From Odoribacter splanchnicus DSM 20712 (GTDB lineage: Bacteria > Bacteroidota > Bacteroidia > Bacteroidales > Marinifilaceae): a DNA stretch of 64,000 nucleotides. Made by a program: the position numbers and the translations under genes. A model generated the notes under the pieces. That model saw nothing but the letters and a program-made list of their open reading frames with translations. It made no database searches and was not told the origin of the DNA. Below are positions 53,218 through 60,594 of the stretch, one piece after another. Location: assembly GCF_000190535.1 (NCBI RefSeq), contig NC_015160.1:2108001-2172000 (forward strand). The letters run 5' to 3'. The first letter of the stretch is position 1, and every line of letters begins with the position of its first letter.

Positions 53218-53727
53218 ATGGACAAACTGACCAAAGAACAGCGTCATCGTTGCATGTCTGCAATAAAGGGCAAGAACACAAAGCCGGAATTAGTAGTGAG
53301 GAAGTTCTTGTTCTGCCGTGGTTTTCGGTATAGGCTGAATCACCCATGGCTTCCCGGACATCCCGATTTGGTTTTACGCAAATACAGAACTGTTATTTTC
53401 GTAAATGGCTGTTTCTGGCATGGTCATGAAGGATGCAAATATTATGTTCTTCCGAAGACAAATGTCGAATTTTGGCAGAATAAGATTAAACGCAATACGA
53501 GCAGAGATATAGAGGAACGGCAACAGCTAACTTCGATGGGGTGGCATTGTATTACCATTTGGGAATGTCAGTTGAAACCGAAAGTCCGCCAACAGACTTT
53601 AGAGGCTTTAGAATACACGCTATACCATATCTATCTTGAGGATAGAAGAATCAAATCATATGAGACAACTGAAGAAGAATATAGCATGGTGGCAGAACCC
53701 GTTGAAAGTTATGGCAAATCGAAATGA
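53218..53727 (+). CDS. vsr: Very short patch repair (Vsr) endonuclease
   Basis: A 169-residue nuclease that nicks 5' of T in T:G mismatches made by deamination of 5-methylcytosine. The family hallmarks are present: RHRCMSAIKGKNTKPELVVR, FRYRLNHPWLPGHPDLVL with the catalytic Asp, TVIFVNGCFWHGHEGCKYY with the zinc/His site, and NTSRDIEERQQLTSMGWHCI. Vsr normally accompanies a C5 methyltransferase; here that partner is a fragment 7 kb upstream, so vsr may be left over. It is now tightly placed behind herA (3 bp). Confidence 0.92.
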   Translation: MDKLTKEQRHRCMSAIKGKNTKPELVVRKFLFCRGFRYRLNHPWLPGHPDLVLRKYRTVIFVNGCFWHGHEGCKYYVLPKTNVEFWQNKIKRNTSRDIEERQQLTSMGWHCITIWECQLKPKVRQQTLEALEYTLYHIYLEDRRIKSYETTEEEYSMVAEPVESYGKSK

Positions 53728-53754
53728 ATAATTGTGAAGGTGATAATTTAAATT

Positions 53755-53796
53755 ATGGCAAAGAATATAGAAATACGAAATAGTATAGGAAAGTGA
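53755..53796 (+). pseudogene. 14-codon remnant of a RhuM gene start
   Basis: ATG at 53755 opens MAKNIEIRNSIGK and stops. The RhuM gene at 56318 begins MAQNIVIRNSTAE, and the surrounding DNA (AATTATGGCAAAGAATATAG versus AATTATGGCGCAAAATATAG) also matches. This shows that a RhuM gene once started here and was cut off or overwritten before position ~53800. The unknown gene at 53852 lies directly after the remnant. Confidence 0.65.
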
Positions 53797-53851
53797 CGGA
53801 CTAATTCAAAATGATAGCATTATTAATAATCCACAAAATCGATGCTTTATT

Positions 53852-55225
53852 ATGGTAACCATATATTTTGACAAACAGCTTTTTAGTTATCTATTCAATG
53901 CCAAAGAGGAAAAATATATCATTTTGCGAGATAAAATACTGTCTCATAAAGACGATTTCGTTTTTTTATTTTCAGATGCTCATCTATTGGATCTTCAACA
54001 AGACAGTACTGATATAAAATACAAAGAAATGGATTTCATGCAATCCATTGTAGGGGAAAATTGTTTGATATGCAAAGATTCGAATATTGTTGTAGCGAAC
54101 GAATCCCCTCGCTCGGCTTTCAGTCATTTTGCAAATACACAACAATTGTCTTGGCTGGATAATTTTGATTTGTCACAAATACCCAAAGAGCAATATGATT
54201 TCATTAATAATGCTATTGATTTGTCCATTAAAGACTTGAAAGGAGAACTTGAATTAGATTGGATAACAAAGAGAACTCCTATACATACGAATGAACTTAA
54301 TGTGAATAAAGATGAGTTTTCTTCATTCCTTAAATTTATCATGGCCAATCTTTATGATAAAAAGGATACGTATAAAGCAATGAGAGATGTTGCTATGGAA
54401 AATTATAATCCTACAAAGATTACAGCGGATGGTGACAGGGTTTTTAATGACCAGTTGTCATCATCTCCATTAGGTTTGTCATTCATTAATCTCATTAAGG
54501 CTGTATCAAATCAGTTAGGAATGTCATCTTTAGGTTTTGGCATGGCATATTTTTTATCTTATACTCTCCTTGATTTATTAGGGATTTGTAGGGAGCCACG
54601 GAAGAAAGTTAAAATACGAAACATGCAAACTGATAGTTTTCATAGTTTCTTTGGAACATATTGTGATTGCATTGTTAGCGATGATGAAGGAGTGCGTGAT
54701 AAGAGCAAAATTTTATATCGTCTTTTTAATGTTGAAACTCAGGTGTATTCAATAGATGAGTTTATAGGGCAATTTGACAAGGCAATAAATGATAATAGAA
54801 AAACAGCAAGAGAGTATTTTGATGAAATTCGTAATGATTACGAACAAAAAGAAGTGCTTCATACAGAAAATCACTCTGAATATACAATTACACAGTTAAA
54901 AGCAGCACACAAATACTTTGGATATTTTAATCACATATTTGAAAGAGAATCTAAAGATGGAACAGTGATTATGCTTCATAAAAACATAAATATTAAAAAT
55001 TCAATTTATGTACATGAAGTAGAAATTATAGTAAATAGAATTACTCGCATCTTTAACAGTATGGGAGCTGAAATCAAATTGTTTGACAAAGAAACTGATT
55101 GGGAGCAAATAAGGTCAGAAAATTGGAGAAGAGGAGTGGATTTTAATGATGCAGAGGCATATCTTGCAAAGTTTAAAGACATTCCTGCTTTGTTTTTTTT
55201 AATAGAGTTTAAGAACCCAAATTGA
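53852..55225 (+). CDS. Uncharacterised 457-residue protein, possible PIN-like N-terminus
   Basis: A large AT-rich gene with no family I can name. The N-terminus MVTIYFDKQLFSYLFN followed by FLFSDAHLLDLQQDSTD has the spacing of acidic residues seen in PIN-like nucleases (an early Asp, then S-x-x-H-x-D); this is a guess. The middle has a hydrophobic pair (LGMSSLGFGMAYFLSYTLLD) and a G/D-rich loop FGTYCDCIVSDDEGVRD, and the C-terminus is mixed alpha/beta ending in FLIEFKNPN. It is flanked by a RhuM remnant and two intact RhuM genes. The context is defence or toxin cargo. Confidence 0.6.
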   Translation: MVTIYFDKQLFSYLFNAKEEKYIILRDKILSHKDDFVFLFSDAHLLDLQQDSTDIKYKEMDFMQSIVGENCLICKDSNIVVANESPRSAFSHFANTQQLSWLDNFDLSQIPKEQYDFINNAIDLSIKDLKGELELDWITKRTPIHTNELNVNKDEFSSFLKFIMANLYDKKDTYKAMRDVAMENYNPTKITADGDRVFNDQLSSSPLGLSFINLIKAVSNQLGMSSLGFGMAYFLSYTLLDLLGICREPRKKVKIRNMQTDSFHSFFGTYCDCIVSDDEGVRDKSKILYRLFNVETQVYSIDEFIGQFDKAINDNRKTAREYFDEIRNDYEQKEVLHTENHSEYTITQLKAAHKYFGYFNHIFERESKDGTVIMLHKNINIKNSIYVHEVEIIVNRITRIFNSMGAEIKLFDKETDWEQIRSENWRRGVDFNDAEAYLAKFKDIPALFFLIEFKNPN

Positions 55226-55274
55226 ATCTGTTTTTAATAACCTCAATAGGTAAAACGATTAAATAATAAAGCAC

Positions 55275-56270
55275 ATGGACGAACAGAACAAAGTAATCAT
55301 ATACACCGCGAGTGACGGGCAGACAAAGATAGATGTGAAGCTAGAAGATGAGACGCTGTGGCTTACGCAGGCTCAGATGTGTGAACTTTATCAGACAAGT
55401 AAATCAAACATAAGTGAGCACATAAAACATATTTTTGAAGAAGGTGAATTGCAGGAAGATTCAGTTGTTCGGAAATTCCGAACAACTGCCGCCGACGGGA
55501 AATCGTATCTGACCACCTTTTACAATTTAGACATGATAATAGCTCTTGGTTATCGTGTCCGCTCCATCATTGCAACACGTTTCCGCCAATGGGCTACTCT
55601 GCGGTTAAAGGAGTATATGGTAAAGGGCTTTACGCTTGATGACGAACGGTTGAAGAAACTGGGTGGTGGCGGCTATTGGAAGGAACTTTTGGAAAGAATC
55701 AGGGATATCCGTGCCACAGAAAAGGTTATGTATCGTCAGGTGCTTGAAATATATGCCACCAGTATCGATTATGACCCAAGGGCTTCCGTGTCACAGGAGT
55801 TTTTCAAGAAAGTTCAGAACAAGATACATTATGCGATTCACGGTCATACGGCAGCGGAGCTTATTGTTGAACGAGCTGATGCAGAGAAAGATTTTATGGG
55901 GTTGTTGACATTCAAGGGTAATCATCCTACATTGATGGAGGCAAAGATCGCAAAGAACTATCTGGACGACAAAGAACTTCGTGCCATGGGACAATTGGTT
56001 TCAGGATATTTGGATTTTGCCGAGCGTCAGGCAGAGCGTGAACAACCGATGACTATGAACGATTGGGCTGTCTATTTGGATAGGATTCTGACAATGTCTG
56101 GAGAAAAACTTTTGCAAGGTTCTGGAAGTGTTTCTCATGAAGATGCGATGGAACACGCCACCAATGAGTACCGCAAATATAAGCAACGCACCATCAGCGA
56201 TGTGGAACACGATTATCTGTTGTCTATAAAAGCTATCGAGGACTTGGGTAAGAAAGGTGGTACGCAATAG
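55275..56270 (+). CDS. RhuM-family protein, copy 1
   Basis: A 331-residue RhuM family member. The N-terminal domain (~20-115) is a helix-turn-helix-like block: LWLTQAQMCELYQTSKSNIS, EHIKHIFEEGEL, then TTFYNLDMIIALGYRVRS and RQWATLRLKEYM. The C-terminal half, KVQNKIHYAIHGHTAAELIV then ERADAEKDFMGL, is shared by all RhuM proteins and recalls Fic/DOC-like or other toxin cores (HGHTAAEL). RhuM was named as a virulence factor; many are now suspected toxins or phage-defence genes. A paralogue follows 47 bp later. Confidence 0.85.
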   Translation: MDEQNKVIIYTASDGQTKIDVKLEDETLWLTQAQMCELYQTSKSNISEHIKHIFEEGELQEDSVVRKFRTTAADGKSYLTTFYNLDMIIALGYRVRSIIATRFRQWATLRLKEYMVKGFTLDDERLKKLGGGGYWKELLERIRDIRATEKVMYRQVLEIYATSIDYDPRASVSQEFFKKVQNKIHYAIHGHTAAELIVERADAEKDFMGLLTFKGNHPTLMEAKIAKNYLDDKELRAMGQLVSGYLDFAERQAEREQPMTMNDWAVYLDRILTMSGEKLLQGSGSVSHEDAMEHATNEYRKYKQRTISDVEHDYLLSIKAIEDLGKKGGTQ

Positions 56271-56317
56271 ATAACAACTGAACATTATTAAGTTATGGAC
56301 AGGAATATCTTAAAATT

Positions 56318-57340
56318 ATGGCGCAAAATATAGTGATACGAAATAGCACGGCTGAGTTTCTCATCTTCATGCTTGAAGGCAAAGAGGATGGGATTCAGGT
56401 GATGTATAAAGGTGAGACAATTTGGGCTACACAAAAGGCTATATCGCAGCTTTTTGATGTGGGAGTGCCTGCAATCAGCAAGCATCTTAAAAATATATTT
56501 GAGAGTGGTGAGTTGGACGAACATTCAGTTATTTCCAAAATGGAAACAACTGCTTCGGATGGCAAGAATTACGATACGACATTCTATAATCTTGATGCGA
56601 TTATCAGTGTCGGTTATCGTGTTAATTCTGTTCGTGCCACTCAGTTCCGTCAGTGGTGTACGTTTGTACTCCGTCAGTTTGCTATTCGCGGATATGTGCT
56701 TGATCATAAGCGAATGGAGAACGGGGCTTTCTTAGGTGTGGATTACTTTGAGCATTTGTTGGCCGAAATAAGGGAGATAAGGCTGAGTGAGCGTCGTTTT
56801 TATCAGAAACTGACCGATATTTATGCTACGGCTATAGACTATAACAAGGATGCTCCGACAACACGTCTTTTCTTCAAGAAGGTACAGAACAAAATGCACT
56901 ATGCTGTGCATGGACATACTGCTGCGGAACTGATTGTAGAACGGGCCAATGCAGATAAAGAACACATGGGATTGACCACATGGGAGAATGCTCCGAATGG
57001 AAAAATTGTCAGAACTGACGTGTCTGTAGCAAAGAACTATTTGCGAGAGAAAGAATTGGATGAAATGGGCAGAATGGTCAATGCATTCCTTGATATGGCA
57101 GAAAGTATGGCTAAGCGTCATATCCCTATGACAATGGAAGATTGGGCAAAACGAATAGACAAATTCATTAATTTATTTGATGGCCCGATATTGCAGGATA
57201 GCGGAAAAGTTTCTGCCGAATATGCCAAAGAGTTTGCTGAATCTGAGTTTGAAAAATACAGGATTATTCAAGACCGCCTTTTCCAATCTGACTTTGATAG
57301 ATTTGAGAATAATAGCCTTCCTCCATTGGATGTGGAATAA
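56318..57340 (+). CDS. RhuM-family protein, copy 2
   Basis: A 340-residue paralogue of copy 1 with the same layout: TIWATQKAISQLFDVGVPAI, KHLKNIFESGEL, TTFYNLDAIISVGYRVNS, RQWCTFVLRQFAIRGY, KVQNKMHYAVHGHTAAELIV. It has a longer N-terminal strand (MAQNIVIRNSTAEFLIFML) and an inserted loop before the C-terminal part. Keeping two diverged copies side by side, plus the remnant at 53755, shows repeated gain of this family at this spot. The C-terminus is acidic and ends DFDRFENNSLPPLDVE. Confidence 0.85.
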   Translation: MAQNIVIRNSTAEFLIFMLEGKEDGIQVMYKGETIWATQKAISQLFDVGVPAISKHLKNIFESGELDEHSVISKMETTASDGKNYDTTFYNLDAIISVGYRVNSVRATQFRQWCTFVLRQFAIRGYVLDHKRMENGAFLGVDYFEHLLAEIREIRLSERRFYQKLTDIYATAIDYNKDAPTTRLFFKKVQNKMHYAVHGHTAAELIVERANADKEHMGLTTWENAPNGKIVRTDVSVAKNYLREKELDEMGRMVNAFLDMAESMAKRHIPMTMEDWAKRIDKFINLFDGPILQDSGKVSAEYAKEFAESEFEKYRIIQDRLFQSDFDRFENNSLPPLDVE

Positions 57341-57453
57341 TTATGATGCCATATGGAGGTTGGCTAAATCAGCCTTGGAGATGTGGCAAATTCGTTTCGC
57401 TTAACTGATTGGAGTTGGTGGCAACTAAAAGTCAAAAACGATTACTAAAAGGG

Positions 57454-57594
57454 TTCGTAAAAGAGCAAAAAACAGTTCCTGAAAGACGGAAATAAGTTCC
57501 AAAAGGTGATGAAGTGTTCCTGAAAGAAACTGCTGAGTTCACAAAAGAGTTCATAAAAGAACCGGTAGGGTTCATAAAAGAGTTCGTAAAAGAA
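57454..57594. repeat. Iteron-like array of eight TTCnnnAAAGA words
   Basis: Words of the form TTC(G/A/C)(T/C)(A/G)AAAGA start at 57454, 57476, 57497, 57517, 57538, 57550, 57571 and 57583. The steps are 22, 21, 20, 21, 12, 21 and 12 bp, close to one or two helical turns. The array lies 0.5 kb past the end of the RepA-like gene. It could be an origin (iterons) bound by that protein, or the decayed end of a repetitive coding sequence; five of the eight words share a frame. Confidence 0.6.
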
Positions 57595-57719
57595 CTACTG
57601 AAATATGCTTGTCTGTGACCGTTGTCAAACGGAGGCTACAGAGGTGTTAGACGACACTCCAAAAATACGATGCACATGGAGTGAAAACGAACTCCATAAT
57701 TGCTATAAAGTTCAATCCT

Positions 57720-57813
57720 GCTTGCTGGAGATTGGCAACATCTCACAAGCGATTTATCGCTTGGGGTATTGAGTTACCCTACCTCAATAAATGTTGTATA
57801 ATGGGCAAGCCCA
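57720..57813. repeat. 94-bp direct repeat, copy A
   Basis: Begins GCTTGCTGG and ends GGGCAAGCCCA, both shared with copy B at 57916. In between, CGCTTGGGGTATTGAG lines up with TGCTTGGGGGATTAGG. The copies are ~100 bp apart and diverged. No protein is supported here. Confidence 0.6.
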
Positions 57814-57915
57814 GACGCAATTTAACTAGCAAATTTCGCTTTTGGGCGAGAAAGACGAGGAGAAATGCTGGCGAAAAGAAAAAATGCCCAAATAACGCCT
57901 TTTTCTCATCAATCA

Positions 57916-58011
57916 GCTTGCTGGCAGATTTGGCACTCTCAAACAACCGATTGGTTGCTTGGGGGATTAGGCTCCCCATATAAGATAATGTCTGTACAAC
58001 GGGCAAGCCCA
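57916..58011. repeat. 96-bp direct repeat, copy B
   Basis: Second copy of the unit at 57720, with the same GCTTGCTGG start and GGGCAAGCCCA end. The two lie between the iteron-like array and the RepA-like gene, an arrangement that suits a replication or transfer origin. The rest of the 57341-58117 gap shows no gene. Confidence 0.6.
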
Positions 58012-58117
58012 ATCAATGGCAGCGACCGATTCCGTGAATTATCATGAAACCAGTCGTTGCGCTTGAACTTTGACTTATATACGAATAGGCACTTTTAGAA
58101 TAAAGTCAAGTGGGGGA

Positions 58118-59191
58118 TTAGTAGTGATAATCCGGCATGAACCGATAAATGCCACGGCTTTCCTGAATCACCATCCGTTTGTTTGTGAGGAACTTTATCA
58201 GCTCTACAATCTTGTTGTGATTCAATTTCGTTCCTGCCAGTTCGTAGGCAGTGGTCAGTTCTTCTTCCAGAGCCTTATATCCCGAAATAGTTTCTCTTCC
58301 CTCAAAAGCTAGTTCGAGAGCTTTGCGATGGATGGCTTCGTGGATATCCTTATAAGGGGAGAACGGTTCCTGTTTGGGACGACCTGCACTCTTCTTTGTC
58401 GGCACATAGTCCGGCAGAAGTTCGGGAAGCGATTGGTCATTGATGCAGAAGGCGAATGGCAGGAAGTCCTTTGAGCGGGTATGCACACTTTCCACTTTGC
58501 TGATGTTGCTGTCGTCCTTGTCTTTCTCGATTTGGATGACCGTTTCCGCTTTGTTATTGATTTCCGTGCCAATATGCCCACGGGCATTTTCATCGCTTTT
58601 GTTCTGGTGAAGGATGGTGTGAAGATGAATCTGGTGCTCGTCAGTCCACTGCATAAGTTTGGATATTACGCATGTGGCTTCACTCGGTGAATTGATGTCA
58701 TAAACCAAGTCACGTATTCCGTCAATCACCACGAAACCGAGACCCTCAATCTGACTGATGGCATCGTCTATTATAGCCAAACGCTCCTTCGGATTGAATT
58801 TGCGTAGAGCGAGAAAATAGAAACGGCCGCAATCCTCATTAGCCGGCAACTCTGCCAGTTTCATGATACGATGCATCACAATCATACAATGGTTCTGACT
58901 TTGCTCGGTGTCAATGTAAAGGATGCGGTCCTTTCCTTCTGGGAAGTCCGTTGTGTAGTTAAGGACTTCCTTCCCGGACAAAGCTGCTGCCACCATAGCA
59001 GACACATTGAAAGTCTTTTTGCTTTTAGCCTTGCCAATGGATGCACTGAAATTTCCCAATGTCCCGACAGGTACTCCGCCTATTTTCAGAACTTCCGGCT
59101 CCTGTTCGTACTCCTTTTCCAAGCTGAGCATGGTATCTTGCCATTTTACTGTGACCTGAGCAAGATCTTGAATGGGTGCTGTTGTTTCCAT
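58118..59191 (-). CDS. RepA-like RecA-fold ATPase of the integrative element
   Basis: A 357-residue AAA_25/RepA-type protein. The start is placed at the ATG at 59191 (METTAPIQDLAQ), 2 bp after the stop of the excisionase-like gene; a GTG at 59197 overlaps that stop. The P-loop segment is NFSASIGKAKSKKTFNV, an altered Walker A in which GxxxxGKT/S reads S-I-G-K-A-K-S-K-K-T. Walker B is LGFVVIDGIRDL, and ILHQNKSDENARGHIG holds the conserved His/Gln block. Relatives unwind DNA at plasmid or mobile-element origins. A C-terminal winged helix is likely (HNKIVELIKFLTNKRMVI). Confidence 0.82.
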   Translation of the reverse strand: METTAPIQDLAQVTVKWQDTMLSLEKEYEQEPEVLKIGGVPVGTLGNFSASIGKAKSKKTFNVSAMVAAALSGKEVLNYTTDFPEGKDRILYIDTEQSQNHCMIVMHRIMKLAELPANEDCGRFYFLALRKFNPKERLAIIDDAISQIEGLGFVVIDGIRDLVYDINSPSEATCVISKLMQWTDEHQIHLHTILHQNKSDENARGHIGTEINNKAETVIQIEKDKDDSNISKVESVHTRSKDFLPFAFCINDQSLPELLPDYVPTKKSAGRPKQEPFSPYKDIHEAIHRKALELAFEGRETISGYKALEEELTTAYELAGTKLNHNKIVELIKFLTNKRMVIQESRGIYRFMPDYHY

Positions 59192-59193
59192 AC

Positions 59194-59568
59194 TCACCAG
59201 TTTTTAGGATTAGGCTTGCGACGATGTGAGGCATACATCGCTTCGTTTTCTTCATCGTATGTGAGAGGTACTGACGTTTTGCGTGATGCTTCCAGCCATT
59301 TGTCGAGCTCGTCACGATAGATATAAAGGTGCTTTCCTTGTTTGATTACCGGAATGCTGTCCTTCTTTATCTTGTAATAAAAGGTGGAGACCGGCATTTT
59401 CAGATAAGTACAGGCTTCCTGTACCGTCATAGGTACATGCAGATTCTCCTTTGGTTCGCTTTGACGGTTAAGATTGTCCCTAAGCAAATTTTCCATACTT
59501 GCGATTCGCTCGCATAGTTCGCCTACCACTTTCGGCAGGTCGTTAAAAGTTAACTCAGTTGCAGTCAT
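59194..59568 (-). CDS. Excisionase-like helix-turn-helix protein
   Basis: A 124-residue DNA-binding protein. Residues ~44-92 form a MerR/excisionase-type winged helix (HTH_17): VPMTVQEACTYLKMPVSTFY then KQGKHLYIYRDELDKWLE. The N-terminal part is a short coiled coil (ELCERIASMENLLRDNLN). In Bacteroides elements such proteins regulate excision or act with the RepA-like ATPase encoded right behind it (2-bp spacing). Its module is the same type that is repeated seven times in the protein at 61897. Confidence 0.85.
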   Translation of the reverse strand: MTATELTFNDLPKVVGELCERIASMENLLRDNLNRQSEPKENLHVPMTVQEACTYLKMPVSTFYYKIKKDSIPVIKQGKHLYIYRDELDKWLEASRKTSVPLTYDEENEAMYASHRRKPNPKNW

Positions 59569-59591
59569 ATTATCAATAATTTAAATTAATA

Positions 59592-59671
59592 TGCTGCAAA
59601 CCAACAGAATGAAATCTTGCAGAAATTCGTCAGCCGGAAGAATGATTACCGTCTGCACGGTTTAATTCTCA
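59592..59671 (-). repeat. 80-bp repeat starting at a stop codon, copy 1
   Basis: Same-length, gap-free relative of 61820-61899; 52 of 80 bases match by hand count, with both ends best conserved (TGCTGCAAACCAA at one end, TAATTCTCA at the other). The TCA at 59669-59671 is the stop codon of the upstream membrane-protein gene. It also forms the leader of the excisionase-like gene. Confidence 0.6.
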
Positions 59672-60427
59672 AGTATTGTTATGAAAGCGGAAATCCCCTT
59701 TGTCCGGCACGTCAATAGGGATGTCGCAAGGGACATTAACACGCAAATTGGCTTCCAGATATTCTATATCAGCGTTTCGCAATTCGTATGGGAAAGATGA
59801 TTTGATAAATATCGCCCTGTCGTGACGGGAGACTCCAAGCCGTTCTCCAATATTCCAAGCCAAATGTCTTAAAGAGGGAGAACTGAGCTTCGTTTCTTTC
59901 GTTGAATGGATTGGCTGGCAGTCTGTCACCCGATTTTCGGCAAGACACTCGATATTGTGGAATAACGTGCTGATATTCTCCTTTGACAGATATTTCGAGG
60001 TCTTTTCCACCACATATTCACGGATGGCTATCATAGTATCCCTTTTCCGCTTCACCTCTTTCAGCTGCTCTTCCACGAGAATACTCTCATATTTTTCCAA
60101 ACTGTCAGGTATTTGTTCCAGTATAACCGGTTGAGTCTCGGTTATAGAATTATTTGAGCTAACCTCTTGCGAACAGTTATTTTGTACTCGCTCATTTATA
60201 GCACTATTGTTAATACTCTTATAAAGCCCTGCCATTACTTTGCGGAATACGGCAAAGGTCAAAATGAGCATTACCAAAGAGATAATAAAAATGGTGACAT
60301 CAAACAGGATATAGTGATTGAACTTTTCACCAAGATTGTATGCGGTGAGTGCTGAGAGTGAAACGATTACCACACAAACCAGACTACTGATGTCCGCTGT
60401 TTTCTGAACATGTACATTATTCTCCAT
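59669..60427 (-). CDS. Two-span membrane protein of the integration module
   Basis: A 252-residue protein from the ATG at 60427 (MENNVHVQKTADISS); an earlier ATG at 60460 would add 11 residues. Two membrane spans lie near the start (LVCVVIVSLSALTAYNLG and ILFDVTIFIISLVMLILTFA). A cytoplasmic coiled-coil stretch follows (ILVEEQLKEVKRKRD), then a C-terminal domain with SLRHLAWNIGERLGVSRHDR, which looks like a DNA-binding or HTH-like helix pair. I do not recognise the family. It is placed between integrase and excisionase genes and has the 80-bp repeat at its stop. Confidence 0.65.
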   Translation of the reverse strand: MENNVHVQKTADISSLVCVVIVSLSALTAYNLGEKFNHYILFDVTIFIISLVMLILTFAVFRKVMAGLYKSINNSAINERVQNNCSQEVSSNNSITETQPVILEQIPDSLEKYESILVEEQLKEVKRKRDTMIAIREYVVEKTSKYLSKENISTLFHNIECLAENRVTDCQPIHSTKETKLSSPSLRHLAWNIGERLGVSRHDRAIFIKSSFPYELRNADIEYLEANLRVNVPCDIPIDVPDKGDFRFHNNT

Positions 60428-60594
60428 ATAGTTGTGATAGTTTACAATTTTATGACACAAAGTTCAGCACTAATTTCCATATAACCATAAATACTAATGG
60501 TTGTTGGACAGATATTTATAAATAATTATGGTTAGAATATGAATCATACTCAGAAATCATACTCTAACCATATAAAAAGCGGTGTTTATGCCCG

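Noticed and set aside
57681..57983. Possible 100-residue gene
   Set aside because: It runs across the two 95-bp direct repeats, has no recognisable domain or leader, and its composition follows the repeat DNA.
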